DNA of 64,000 bases from QHWT01 sp963755695. Lineage in GTDB: Bacteria; Acidobacteriota; Vicinamibacteria; Vicinamibacterales; 2-12-FULL-66-21. Position 1 is the first letter of the stretch; the number at the start of each line of letters is the position of its first letter. The DNA is taken from positions 3,100,001 through 3,164,000 of the forward strand of contig CAVWLB010000010.1 in assembly GCA_963755695.1 (NCBI GenBank), written 5' to 3'. A program made the translations under genes and the position numbers. Under the pieces are notes generated by a model, which saw nothing but the letters and a program-made list of their open reading frames with translations, was not told where the DNA came from and did not search any database. Below are positions 8,314 through 17,524 of this stretch, piece after piece.

Positions 8314-8643
8314 CTACGTGAAGAAGTCCGGGAACATGTCGTGATCGAAGAAGTCCTCCGGCTTGACGACCTTAGTCTGCCGCAAGCCAGAATCCGGGGC
8401 GACACCCCTGCCGTCAGGTTGTCCATCGAGTGGGCCCTGGTTGCCCGGCGGCGATTGATGGCGCCGCCAGCCTGAATAGCCAACGCGCTCAACGTGGCGG
8501 TTGATCCACAACTCGTGCATGACCTCCCGGAGACCCTCGGCGCTGGCGTCGGGCACAAAGGCGCGCAGATCGAGCACCTCATAACGGCGATCCCCTTCCA
8601 TTCGATCGAGGATGAAGCGGGCGTCCTTGCTCAAGGCATTCAT
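8314..8643 (-). CDS. Hypothetical protein, 109 aa, possible small winged helix
   Basis: From ATG 8643: MNALSKDARFILDRMEGDRR, then a regular helical pattern (DLRAFVPDASAEGLREVMHE, LWINRHVERVG) and an acidic, aromatic tail ending DMFPDFFT. The N-terminal 65 residues have the helix-helix-strand spacing of small DNA-binding winged helices, but no family is certain. The longer upstream frame is cysteine/arginine rich and unlikely to be translated. Confidence 0.55.
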   Translation of the reverse strand: MNALSKDARFILDRMEGDRRYEVLDLRAFVPDASAEGLREVMHELWINRHVERVGYSGWRRHQSPPGNQGPLDGQPDGRGVAPDSGLRQTKVVKPEDFFDHDMFPDFFT

Positions 8644-9327
8644 GGCGATACTCAAAAGGGGACACGGTCGTCCGGAGCGCATCAGAGCACAGCAGATGCC
8701 ACGGCCAGAGCCGTGGCAGGTTGTTCCTCGTTGCATGATATGACCGCGGTGAGGGCGGTTTGGCCGGCGAGCGGGACGACCATCGGAGGATGCCGGCAAC
8801 GCTTTAGCAGACCGCGCGCACCGGAGCCCATCTACCTTCCGGCAACATTTCCGCGCCCTCACGAGCCCTCTTCGGTGCGCAGCCTCAGCGCGATGTCACG
8901 CGCAGGCGACTCGCCCTGTTGCTCGTCCCACCGGCTTTCGTCGAACGCTGGCGAGATCGCCAGCCCGTGGAATAGGTCCGCGCCGTGGATCGACCCGACC
9001 GTCGGTCGTGTCGCGGTGACGCCGCGCGATTGCCGAGCTGGGGAAAAGATTGGGTGCCTCTGGTCAAGACCCAAACACGCCGCAAGGGATCGCGGCACCG
9101 GTACCTGTCGCTTGGACTCCTACACCAGGCAACATCGAGCGATGTCGAGAGGTTCCCGTTCGCGTGTCGCCGAACCTCACGTGTCTCGGGCACGTGCACG
9201 ATCTTCGCGGGCCTTGACCCTCAAAGGCGACCATCAAGCTCGATATCCGCCTCGGTGGACACTTGAAACCAGCCAGTCGTTGACCCTTCAGAACCGGCCG
9301 CCATTGGACGACCGAGACTGGTGAATT
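8644..9327. other. Sparse region without a supported gene
   Basis: Several overlapping frames exist, the least bad being minus strand 8859-9098 (79 codons, ending ALRLRTEEGS), but none has a ribosome site, motif or family match I trust. No repeats or RNA genes seen. Confidence 0.4.
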
Positions 9328-9801
9328 CTACCGTTCAAAGACCCAGACGTTGTCCTGATCGTGATCAGTGCCGCGGAGCTGCTCTGATGCTCGAAGGCGG
9401 CGCCCGTCATCCTGCAGCTCATAACGAAAGGCGATTGTCATCTCACCATTCGGAACCTCGGCTCGCCATGTGGCCACAAGCGCATCCCCATCCCAACGCA
9501 GTCTCGACACGATGCGGCGTCCTCCATCAGTGCTGGCTACTTCGCGGCCATCCGTTAGCAATTCGTATTTCGTCTCGAATGGCTTGCCGTCGAGCATGAT
9601 CGTCATTTGACACTTGAAGCTCGGGTCGTGGTGTTCGATCCGTAGCGCGCCACTCTGCGCAACAGGACCGACAATGGCGCTCAGCGCCGAGGCTTGGCGG
9701 TTTAAGTGCCACTCGCCCGAGAAATCTGGCTTCTGCTGCGCTCTCACTGTCATGGTGCCGGCCAGAGGGAGCAAGGCAGCGATGAGGATGTAGCCGGGCA
9801 T
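9328..9801 (-). CDS. Secreted hypothetical protein of the FSGEWxLN type
   Basis: A 157-residue product with signal peptide (MPGYILIAALLPLAGTMTVRAQ) followed by KPDFSGEWHLNRQAS, a phrase that opens many small secreted acidobacterial and proteobacterial proteins predicted to fold as lipocalin-like beta barrels. Alternating beta strands (TIMLDGKPFETKYELL, GDALVATWRAEV, MTIAFRYELQDDG) support this. Function unknown. It has no neighbours on the same strand. Confidence 0.85.
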   Translation of the reverse strand: MPGYILIAALLPLAGTMTVRAQQKPDFSGEWHLNRQASALSAIVGPVAQSGALRIEHHDPSFKCQMTIMLDGKPFETKYELLTDGREVASTDGGRRIVSRLRWDGDALVATWRAEVPNGEMTIAFRYELQDDGRRLRASEQLRGTDHDQDNVWVFER

Positions 9802-10525
9802 CGCATAAATCGAGACCGCAAGACCGGCAATTTCAAGAGCGGGCCAGCGCAGTTAGAGTTCTACTTCATGGCCTCCTCGGTGCGCAAGTCGGTCTGGACT
9901 CTAGTCCGCCAGCTATGTTGTCCGCACGTCGGTACTCATGACGGCGTGACCCTGCAGGTGCGCCTCAGGCCGGCCGTCGACATCGCCGGCTAGATTTCCA
10001 GCGCGCCGTCCTTTAACGCATCATCGACCCAGTCCTCTCCGGCAGCTTCAGGACGGTTCACGTGGACGATTGAGGCAGGCCAACGCCGGCTCATACTGGA
10101 GGCGTCGGCGGATGGTGCGATGGCCTCGTCGGATGGTGACAGATCCCCGTAGGTGATCGCAGCAGCCACTCACCCGTAAACCGCGGATTCTAAAGACACG
10201 GAGATCTCCGAGTGGTTGAAAGAGCACGCTTGAAAAGCGATTCCGGCGACTCCTACTCTGCAACACCAAAACCCGTATTCGCACAACCCCATTCAGCGAT
10301 TTACGTCCCGCCGATGGTTCTTTCTGTGACTCCGTAAACGACCGTATTTGGTCGACGGTTCGGAGCCCACCTTTCCTGCCTGCGATTTTCTGTTGGACAT
10401 GGCAATCCGATGAACGCAGAATCCGTACACCGAGGCATGGCGGCGAATCGGGAAGAACACGACTCGGCCTCGCGCGATCCTTTCGATTTCGGCGCACTGG
10501 TTCGTACCGGCCGGCAGGCCAGGCA
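9802..10525. other. Gap upstream of the TRIC-channel gene
   Basis: Long frames on the minus strand here are shadows of high GC content and of the TRIC gene. I see no supported gene, RNA or repeat. Confidence 0.45.
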
Positions 10526-11170
10526 ATGACGTCCCAGCTGCTCCTGTCCACCGCAACGCTGCTCTTCACGCTCGATCTGATCGGGACGTTCGTCTTTGCC
10601 CTCAGCGGCGCGGCATCTGGAGTCAAGCACAAGCTGGATGCCTTCGGAGTGGGCGTCCTTGCTTTCGTCGCGGGCAACGCGGGCGGCGTCACTCGTGATC
10701 TGCTGATCGGAGCCGTGCCGCCGGCGGCGATCAACGACTGGCGGTATGTCGCCGTGTCGCTGGTAGCGGGCGCGGTGACGTTCGTGTGGTATCCCAACGT
10801 CAAACGGCTGCAACCGATCGTGCTGCTGCTCGATGCCGCGGGGCTCGGGCTGTTCGCGGTGGCGGGCACGCAGAAGGCGCTGGCAGTTGGCATCAACCCG
10901 TTCGTCTCGACGCTGCTCGGCATGCTGACCGGCATCGGCGGCGGCGTGCTCCGCGACCTGCTCGTCAACGAGATCCCGGTGGTACTGCGCGCGGATCTGT
11001 ACGCGCTGGCCGCGCTGGCAGGTGCGGCGGTTGTTGTGGGAGGGCACCTCGCCCACTGGCCTCCGACCGCCACCACGATCGCAGGTGCGATCCTGTGTTT
11101 CGGCATACGGCTCATCGCGATTCGACGCGGATGGAGTCTGCCGCCCGCCCGGCTGCCGGTGTCCTCGTAA
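10526..11170 (+). CDS. TRIC-type cation channel (UPF0126 / YadS family)
   Basis: A 214-residue integral membrane protein with two repeated halves of three helices each, as in prokaryotic TRIC channels. Diagnostic motifs are present twice: GNAGGVTRDLLIGAVPP (about 50-66) and GIGGGVLRDLLVNEIPVVL (about 132-150), each the conserved GGxxRDxL loop that lines the pore. Family role: potassium-selective trimeric channel in the cytoplasmic membrane. Start at ATG 10526 gives the usual N-terminal helix. It stands alone with no partner genes. Confidence 0.96.
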   Translation: MTSQLLLSTATLLFTLDLIGTFVFALSGAASGVKHKLDAFGVGVLAFVAGNAGGVTRDLLIGAVPPAAINDWRYVAVSLVAGAVTFVWYPNVKRLQPIVLLLDAAGLGLFAVAGTQKALAVGINPFVSTLLGMLTGIGGGVLRDLLVNEIPVVLRADLYALAALAGAAVVVGGHLAHWPPTATTIAGAILCFGIRLIAIRRGWSLPPARLPVSS

Positions 11171-11428
11171 CACAACGAGATTGAAGGACGGTCGACACAC
11201 CTTGAGCATCGAGCAGAACAAAAGCACTGTGAGAACCGCAAGAGACACGATTCCGACGCAATGCCGGGTTATCCAGTCCGCGTCGCCGAACTGCGACAGC
11301 TCTTCAACGCCATTGATCCCTCGCCGTTTCGCGAGCGCGACCTTGACCCGCGTGCGGAGGAATTCATCGTCGAATGGGCTCGTGATTGAGCGGACCTCAA
11401 TCACATCGCCGGCGCGCCGGAGACGAAC

Positions 11429-11621
11429 GACACTCAGGTGGCCGATGGCGTTCACGTCAAGCGCGTGATGTGGCACAGCGGCTCTAACGTGGAAGTGGAG
11501 CTTGTGGCAGTTGAGGGCGGTGGACATGGCATTCCGCAGCCATACCGGCGCCATCCGCGACGTGGCGCCGAACGGACCAGCCGTGATCTGGGCCTTCTTC
11601 GAGCGACAGCCGAAAGGATGA
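11429..11621 (+). pseudogene. C-terminal remnant of an alpha/beta hydrolase (PHB-depolymerase/LpqC-like)
   Basis: The frame VEVELVAVEGGGHGIPQPYR holds the GGGH motif with the catalytic histidine of secreted esterase/depolymerase-type hydrolases. After a one-base frame change the proper ending GPAVIWAFFERQPKG appears and stops at 11621. The N-terminal domain with signal peptide and nucleophile serine is missing. A decayed gene end. The following membrane-protein gene starts 6 bp later and may once have been its operon partner. Confidence 0.7.
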
Positions 11622-11627
11622 CATCCA

Positions 11628-12014
11628 ATGAAACCCGCCGTTATGTTGACGATCGCATCCCTGGTCTCGATCCTCTTGCTGACGCTTCACATTACTGACG
11701 ACATCGTCCGTGGGATATCGAAGGCCGAGCCCTCAAACATTGCGCTGCTGACCCTCGCGGTCTTCCTATACGGGACGCTCGTGCTCGCCGAACGGCGATC
11801 GGGGCACGTCATCATGCTGCTGGTCGGGTTGTTCGCGGCAGGCATGCCCGTCATCCACATGAGGGGTGCCCATTACGGCGAGATCGCCAAGTCCACCGGC
11901 GGCTTCTTCTTCGTCTGGACACTCTGGGCACTCGGCGCGGTCGGGGGCTTCACCTTCATCCTCTCGGCGCGCGGACTGTGGAGTCTGCGACGGGGCCAGC
12001 CAAACACGATGTAG
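11628..12014 (+). CDS. Small integral membrane protein, 128 aa
   Basis: Four hydrophobic segments are visible: about residues 5-22 (VMLTIASLVSILLLTL), 38-54, 60-78 (HVIMLLVGLFAAGMPVI) and 88-112. The C-terminus is positively charged. A GAAAGGATG-like ribosome site overlaps the end of the preceding hydrolase remnant. Proteins of this kind are frequent in Acidobacteriota with no assigned role. It sits 6 bp after the decayed hydrolase end, so it may be the surviving member of an old operon. Confidence 0.85.
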   Translation: MKPAVMLTIASLVSILLLTLHITDDIVRGISKAEPSNIALLTLAVFLYGTLVLAERRSGHVIMLLVGLFAAGMPVIHMRGAHYGEIAKSTGGFFFVWTLWALGAVGGFTFILSARGLWSLRRGQPNTM

Positions 12015-12178
12015 CGGCCGTCGCGTGTCCCTGAGGCACTCGGGTTCTCGGTTGGACTCGGGATCGTTGGTTGCGAACACGATTGTGTCGTCCTGAGCCC
12101 AACCCGCGCCTCGCGGCAGCCCAGTGTAAGCGCAGACTGTCGTCGGTGTCCCGCTCGTCACAGATAGCGAGTCGCCAT

Positions 12179-13036
12179 CTATGCCCGGAACTCCGCGGCG
12201 TAGTCAGTGGCCCATTCGAGGAAGGTCCGTGGCGGTGCTCCGGTAACTTCCGCAAACGTGGATGTCACAAACGCCGGTTGACCGATGGCGGCAGCCCAAG
12301 CGTTGAGGAGCATATTCACGAAGGTCGGCGAACCCAGGACCGGGAGCAACTCCGACCGCGCCTCGTCTGGCGAGATCTCTTCGACGCGCAGTGACCGTCC
12401 GATCGCGCGTCCGATGGTCTGCACCTGCTCGGCCTGCGTCAGCGATTGTGGCCCGGTCACAACATACTCCGCGCCGGCGTGCCCCTCTTCGCACAACGTG
12501 CGGACCGCGACCGCGGCCAGGTCACGCTCATCGGTCGGAGCCGTTGGAGCATCGAGGTACGGCCAGCGCACGACATCGCCGGTGCGAATTTGCGGCCCCC
12601 AGAAATGCCGCGCGTTTCCTGCGAACATGCCGGCCCGCAGGAATGTCCACTCCAGTCCTGACGTTTCAATCAGCCGCTCGATGCGTTCGGCCACGTCTCT
12701 GGAAGGATTGGGCTGCTGGAAGAACGGGTGCGGCGTCTTGAGAGGAGCTGTGAGGAACACGATTCGCCGCGCGTGGTTCGCGATTCGCTCCAGCGCACCT
12801 GGCGCAGCCGCCGGCGGCGCGACCCATACCAGGAAGACCGTATCAACATCTTCGAGGCACGGATCAAGCGTCTCGGGAACCGTGAGATCCCCGCGCACCA
12901 CCTCGACCTCTGGCGGCAAGCCGGCCGCATCAGGGTTGCGGGTCATCGCGCGGAACCGCGCTCCCGTGGCCCTCAACTGATCGACAACCTGGCGACCGAC
13001 GTTCCCGGTGCCGCCGATGACGAGGATACGGCTCAT
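12179..13036 (-). CDS. NmrA-like NAD(P)-binding protein
   Basis: A 285-residue protein opening MSRILVIGGTGNVGRQVV, with the GxxGxxG dinucleotide-binding loop at about residues 8-14. It continues as an atypical short-chain dehydrogenase: VRGDLTVPETL (cofactor adenine contact region), WTFLRAGMFAGN (substrate side) and YVVTGPQSLTQAEQ. Members of this group act as NAD(P)H-dependent quinone or flavin oxidoreductases or as redox sensors. There is no catalytic YxxxK pair, which fits NmrA/HSCARG relatives. It has no operon partner and a normal length. Confidence 0.95.
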   Translation of the reverse strand: MSRILVIGGTGNVGRQVVDQLRATGARFRAMTRNPDAAGLPPEVEVVRGDLTVPETLDPCLEDVDTVFLVWVAPPAAAPGALERIANHARRIVFLTAPLKTPHPFFQQPNPSRDVAERIERLIETSGLEWTFLRAGMFAGNARHFWGPQIRTGDVVRWPYLDAPTAPTDERDLAAVAVRTLCEEGHAGAEYVVTGPQSLTQAEQVQTIGRAIGRSLRVEEISPDEARSELLPVLGSPTFVNMLLNAWAAAIGQPAFVTSTFAEVTGAPPRTFLEWATDYAAEFRA

Positions 13037-13326
13037 AAAGGACCCATCTTACAGGGCGCGATGGGCGTGGATCATTCGAACGGAACGACCGCGTGGCGTT
13101 GCCGTCGAGGTTCGAGGTGTTGTCACACGCTTTAGACTGAACGGTTTTTCAGCAATTCCTTATCAGTCCATCAGGAGTTGAGGATCGGTGCAAAGAGGCC
13201 TTCGCCGCTGCAGCCGACGAAGGTTGCGGGTGCACGGTGGTGACAAGGTGACAAAAAGACAGCGAGCGTGTTCCCGGGTGAGCAGCAGCAGGTTAGAGTT
13301 AGCCAGAGTGCGCCGAGTTTGACGCC

Positions 13327-14532
13327 ATGCGAGACCAGTTGCTTTCCTGTTTGATCGCCGTAGTCGGAACGGCCGTGTCGTGGCTGCCGGTTCAGGCCGG
13401 CTGGACCGTCGCCGCCGACGATTCGGCCGATGCGCTGATCGCCCAAATCGAAGGGCCGCAAGCGGGCAACACCGGCGAGCTCTCCGGCCTGTCGCTCGCG
13501 CAAGTGATGGACAAGCTGGATCTGCCCGGCGCGAGCGTCGCCGTAATCAAGGACTTCCACATCCACTGGGCAAAGGGCTACGGCACGGCTGACGTCATCA
13601 GGGGCGATGCGGTCGACCCAGATACGCTGTTCCAGGCGGCGTCGATCAGCAAGCCGGTCGCGGCGATGGCCGTGTTGAAAGCTGTCCAAGACGGCCGTTT
13701 CGGCCTCGACGACGACATCAACACGATCGTGAAATCCTGGAAGCTGCCGACCGGCGACTTCACGCGTGAGCGACCGGTGACGCCACGCACGCTCCTCAGC
13801 CACACGTCGGGGCTCGACGACGGCTTCGGATTCCCCGGTTACCCACCGTCGGCGCCGCTGCCGACGCTCGTTCAGATTCTCGACGGGCAGTCGCCGTCGA
13901 ACGTCGGACCGGTGCGGCTGGCGCGGCCGCCGATGACCGCAATGAAGTACTCGGGCGGCGGCGCGACGCTGATGCAGCTTGCGATGATCGACGCGATCAG
14001 TCGTCCGTTCCCCGACATCATGCAGTCGTTCGTGCTCGGACCGATCGGCATGACGCGGAGCGCGTACGAGCAGCCGCTTTCCGCGGCGCACGATCGTCAT
14101 GCCGCGCGTGCCCACGATCGCGAGGGGCAGGCGCGTGACGTCAAGTGGCATGTCTATCCAGAGCTCGAAGCGGCGGGACTCTGGACGACGCCGAGCGATC
14201 TTGCAAAGTTCGCGATCGAGGTTCAGCTGTCGCTGCAGGGTCGATCGACGCGCGTGTTGTCGCGGGCGATGATGCAGGAGATGGTCACGCCGGTGGGCGT
14301 CGGGGACTTCGGTGTTGGGTTCGTCGTCTCCAAGCGCGGGGAAGGTTGGTACTTCGGGCATTCGGGCGGAAACTGGGGATTTGCCTGCGACCTGCTCGCG
14401 CACAGGCTCATGGGGTACGGCGTTGCGGTGATGACGAACGGCGACGGCGGCGGCCGCGTCATCGCCGAAATCGAATCCCGCGTGGCGAGCGCGTACCACT
14501 GGGATTCGCTCGACAAGCCCCTGCGCCGCTAG
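13327..14532 (+). CDS. Secreted serine hydrolase of the beta-lactamase class C / PBP4* family
   Basis: The 401-residue product has a signal peptide (about 1-25, ending PVQAG) and the family motifs. SISK at about residues 110-113 is the SxxK nucleophile. YSG near 205 takes the place of YxN, and HSGGN near 343 replaces KTG. This pattern fits esterase/D-aminopeptidase-like members rather than a true beta-lactamase. Likely acts in the periplasm on peptides or esters. A long antisense frame over this gene is a GC artefact. Confidence 0.95.
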   Translation: MRDQLLSCLIAVVGTAVSWLPVQAGWTVAADDSADALIAQIEGPQAGNTGELSGLSLAQVMDKLDLPGASVAVIKDFHIHWAKGYGTADVIRGDAVDPDTLFQAASISKPVAAMAVLKAVQDGRFGLDDDINTIVKSWKLPTGDFTRERPVTPRTLLSHTSGLDDGFGFPGYPPSAPLPTLVQILDGQSPSNVGPVRLARPPMTAMKYSGGGATLMQLAMIDAISRPFPDIMQSFVLGPIGMTRSAYEQPLSAAHDRHAARAHDREGQARDVKWHVYPELEAAGLWTTPSDLAKFAIEVQLSLQGRSTRVLSRAMMQEMVTPVGVGDFGVGFVVSKRGEGWYFGHSGGNWGFACDLLAHRLMGYGVAVMTNGDGGGRVIAEIESRVASAYHWDSLDKPLRR

Positions 14533-15024
14533 CGCCCGCAGTGTCTTTCGACCTCGGACGTCGAACGCTCGGCAGGAAGGCGGTCATTCAGCAAGCGGTA
14601 AACGCCATACCGGCAGCACGGCGGATTCCCCCAGCGTGGCGACTACAGGTAGGGAGCTGGGCTGCGTCAGCTACCCGTCGTATTTCTTGGGACTCTGCGC
14701 GCCAGCGGAACGGAACGCTGCAATTTATCCGCCGATTTTGATCCAAAGTCTCGTGGTTCGGTCATAGCAGTAGAGGTCGCAACCATCATCCCTCGATGGA
14801 ACATCTGAGCGCGCGGCCACTCTTGACCTTGCAGCCGCACGCTTTTTCGACCCCGTCCGTGCGAGCTTTTCGGCATCCTCCTACCTTCCTACCTTCCTCG
14901 AATCGGCTGCGGGCGTCGGTGCTGCGATCTTGCTCCATTCTCCGCATGAATGTAAGTTAGTACAAGTGGATTGAGCGGTACAACCTAAGCCGTATCGAGA
15001 GATTGCGGCGAACCAGCACCGCCT
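14533..15024. other. Gap without a supported gene
   Basis: No credible gene. A short direct repetition of TACCTTCC occurs near 14881-14898. Promoter elements for the coiled-coil ORF at 15025 may lie here, but none is clear. Confidence 0.4.
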
Positions 15025-15408
15025 ATGAGCAACGAATCGCCCCGAGCCGTCCAGATAAGTGCGTTCGAGGAAGAGGCCGAAGCACTCGCCACGTACCAAC
15101 TTGATTTGCTCGCCCACCTGGAGCGACAAATCCGCGCGGTCCACCACACGATGCGGCATATCGAAAAACTGCGATCGCTCCAGCATCGTGTCGGTCCCGA
15201 GTTGTCCAACGGTCAACGTGAGCAAACGCTCGGCCATCTCGCTGACGAGGTCACGGATCTCGACGCGCACATCACCACGGAACACGAGTGCTGCGCCGAT
15301 ATGCAGTCCACGATCGCGCACATGCGAGAGCGAATCTCGCGGTTGCGCGTCCGTGTGGCGGGGTCGAACCGAACAGCGGACGGTTCGCAATCCCAAGCAT
15401 CCGAGTAA
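15025..15408 (+). CDS. Hypothetical coiled-coil protein, 127 aa
   Basis: The acidic helical sequence MSNESPRAVQISAFEEEAEA and onward runs as an almost unbroken helix to about residue 110, with heptad spacing in LAHLERQIRAVHHTMRHIEK and ITTEHECCADMQSTIAHMRE. This suggests a coiled coil or helical hairpin. No signal peptide or recognised family. The opposing frame is arginine/cysteine rich and less plausible. It may form a pair with the short frame starting 25 bp downstream. Confidence 0.6.
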   Translation: MSNESPRAVQISAFEEEAEALATYQLDLLAHLERQIRAVHHTMRHIEKLRSLQHRVGPELSNGQREQTLGHLADEVTDLDAHITTEHECCADMQSTIAHMRERISRLRVRVAGSNRTADGSQSQASE

Positions 15409-15433
15409 GCTACCGAGTTCCGGCGCCGCTGCC

Positions 15434-15622
15434 GTGATTCGCCTTCGTGGGGCATCCGCGTTATCAGAACGCACGAACGTCGAAGCGGCGCTCTCGCAGG
15501 GCTGCGCGATCCTGCGACTGAAGCCGTATCTGCCCGACGCCCTTGCGCGTGACGTGCGAGCAATTATTGCGGGCAAGCACGTCGCCCGCTGGCCGGCCGA
15601 GTACTTCGACGCTTTATCGTAG
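15434..15622 (+). CDS. Hypothetical protein, 62 aa
   Basis: A GTG-initiated frame 25 bp after the coiled-coil gene: MIRLRGASALSERTNVEAAL, then ALARDVRAIIAGKHVARWPA, ending YFDALS. The pattern of two helices with a proline break looks protein-like and codon use is consistent, but there is no strong ribosome site or known family. Confidence 0.35.
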   Translation: MIRLRGASALSERTNVEAALSQGCAILRLKPYLPDALARDVRAIIAGKHVARWPAEYFDALS

Positions 15623-15781
15623 CGAGCCGTTCGGCGGCACATGCGACGTGTCGTCGCGTGCCTTCTCACGGTCGCACAAGGTCCGACACATCGAGGACGG
15701 CGTGTGTGAGACCGAGGATTAGGCGCTCGCCCGACAGGATCAGACTCAGCGAGATAGCGAAAAAGACGCGACGAAGCTTGC

Positions 15782-16369
15782 CTACTGAGGAATTGGTCGC
15801 ACCGACGACAGACGCACAGCTCTTAGGCGCCGGATATCGGCGGCGACTTCTGACATGTCGTTATTGAGCTGGTGGTCGCGGCCGGAGAGGCGGCGCACGA
15901 CAGCTTGCGGAATGGTTTGCGCGTAGAGGTGAACGTGCCCGAACGGGGCCGTTTCGTCCTTACTGCCGTGATAGAGATAGATCGGCGTCTGATCAGACAG
16001 TCTGCCACCAAGATCGGAGAGCGGTTCGAGGTCCTCGCTCTGCCATCCGCCGTCCCCCACAAACGGGGCCGCAATCAAGAAGATACCAGCGAAGGTCAGC
16101 GTGGGCGGATCGTCGGCCAGGGTTCGGATCAAGATCGTTCCGCCGATCGAGTGGCCAACCAGGATGGCTCCGTTGTCGAGCCGATCGAAGTGCCGGTTGA
16201 GCGCCGCCTTCCACGCCGCATACTTCGGATCGGCCTCATGCGGCATTCGCGGATAGCGGACTGCGTAATCGGGGCCCAGTTCTCGTTCGAGGCTCTCCAC
16301 GATTTTGTTGTCCCACTTGTCATGGGCGTCCTCGCCGCCGCCTTGAATAAACAACACTTCGTTTGTCAT
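15782..16369 (-). CDS. Alpha/beta hydrolase, RBBP9/YdeN-like
   Basis: A 195-residue single-domain hydrolase. GHSIGGTI at about residues 72-79 is the nucleophile elbow (Ser74). YLYHGSKDETAPF near 131-143 carries the acid residue, and GRDHQLNN near 168-175 the catalytic histidine. Length and N-terminus (MTNEVLFIQGGGEDAHDKWD) fit the DUF1057/RBBP9-type serine hydrolases, cytoplasmic enzymes of broad esterase-like activity. All three catalytic residues are intact. No operon partner. Confidence 0.95.
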   Translation of the reverse strand: MTNEVLFIQGGGEDAHDKWDNKIVESLERELGPDYAVRYPRMPHEADPKYAAWKAALNRHFDRLDNGAILVGHSIGGTILIRTLADDPPTLTFAGIFLIAAPFVGDGGWQSEDLEPLSDLGGRLSDQTPIYLYHGSKDETAPFGHVHLYAQTIPQAVVRRLSGRDHQLNNDMSEVAADIRRLRAVRLSSVRPIPQ

Positions 16370-16626
16370 CGCGGAAGTCCCTTTCTAAACCTCAGCCACT
16401 CGTCGTGCGACACCTGGCGACCGGCGTTCGTGACGGTTGTATGATCGGTGATTCCCTTTTTCTCTTCGCGCCGAATGCAACGGATGCCCGGAGCCCAGCG
16501 TGGTCTCCGAGGACTCGAAGGTGAATATCAGCGGCGGCTTCGCCGTCTTCGGTCGGGCCGGCGAGGCAACGACGAGGTGAGCATGCCACACCGGGTGACC
16601 GACGAAGCCGAGATTCGACAGCGCAT

Positions 16627-16719
16627 CGACAAGTTGATTACTGGAATGCGATCGTTGACGGCGGCAGCCAGGAGAGCGTGTGCGGCTGGCGCAAGGACAA
16701 GTTCGGATTGAGCTGGCAA
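16627..16719 (+). pseudogene. PhnB/glyoxalase-fold protein fragment
   Basis: The frame RQVDYWNAIVDGG and CGWRKDKFGLSWQ matches the C-terminal core of PhnB-like VOC proteins (usual VDxYWxxLxxGG...CGWxxDKFGxSWQ). Nothing resembling the N-terminal half can be read in any single frame upstream, and the frame loses similarity after SWQ. A short relic. Confidence 0.75.
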
Positions 16720-16804
16720 AGAAGATTGACATCGCGAGGATCGAGGCGGCACGCGCTGGTGAACGGTCGCGCGGTTCGCTCAGTGTGGACTTTCGAAGAC
16801 GAAC

Positions 16805-17401
16805 GTGATCGCCCGGTTCATTGCGCGACTCACCTGCGGAGTGAGCGGATCTCGACCGCATCCAATTGCGGCTGTCGTGGCCGCTGCGACGACGGTCGCT
16901 GTCGCCGGATTCCATGTACGCGCACAAACCGCCACGACGGTCATCACGCACGTGACGGTCATCGACGGGTCAGGTGCGCCGCCGCAACGAAACGTGACGG
17001 TCACGATCAGGAATGACCGTATCGCCGGCATAGGCCAACCGACCGGAGATCGCACGTCCTCTACCGAACTCGATGGCGATGGCAAGTTTCTGATCCCGGG
17101 CCTCTGGGATATGCACGTGCATCTGACGGAAATCACTGAAGTCGCTTGCCCTGCTCTCGTTGCACGTGGCGTCACCGGTGCTCGTGACATGGGGGGCGAC
17201 CTGGCGCTCATCGACTGGATGCGCGACCGGATCAGCGCCGGCGATCTCATCGGTCCGACGATCTTCCGCGCCGGGGTCCCCGTCACCTCCGGCCGGACGT
17301 ACGCGGGAGGTCTGACGAAGTTCGAGCCGACGGAAATGGAGCGGCTGCTCGTGCCCGATCGCCCGGAGCTGAATGAGGGCGAGAGTTCGACGGAGCTCTG
17401 A
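16805..17401 (+). CDS. Truncated secreted amidohydrolase (imidazolonepropionase-like)
   Basis: The first 165 or so residues are a good match to exported amidohydrolases. They show a hydrophobic export signal ending FHVRAQ, the beta-domain phrase VTVIDGSGAPPQRNVTV, and the first metal motif in PGLWDMHVHL (HxH at about 101-103), followed by GVTGARDMGG. Family members are about 430-480 residues. This one changes to unrelated sequence near KFEPTEMERLL and stops at 198, before the lysine and distal histidine ligands. It is therefore probably inactive, cut by a deletion or rearrangement near 17330. Confidence 0.8.
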   Translation: MIARFIARLTCGVSGSRPHPIAAVVAAATTVAVAGFHVRAQTATTVITHVTVIDGSGAPPQRNVTVTIRNDRIAGIGQPTGDRTSSTELDGDGKFLIPGLWDMHVHLTEITEVACPALVARGVTGARDMGGDLALIDWMRDRISAGDLIGPTIFRAGVPVTSGRTYAGGLTKFEPTEMERLLVPDRPELNEGESSTEL

Positions 17402-17524
17402 TACGCACTTTCCCGCGCTGTAAATCGGTCAGCCGTTCCACCCTGTAGTACAGCGGAACTGTATTTACCGGCCTGTCTACGCCGACTCCGCGTGGGTCGT
17501 TGTCTTGCACTCACGACGAACACG

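Noticed and set aside
10048..11554. Long minus-strand frames across the TRIC channel gene
   Set aside because: The translations are Arg/Ser/Pro-rich shadows of the high-GC plus-strand membrane protein.
13171..14499. 442-codon minus-strand frame
   Set aside because: Antisense to the clear beta-lactamase-family gene and without motifs; typical third-position GC artefact.
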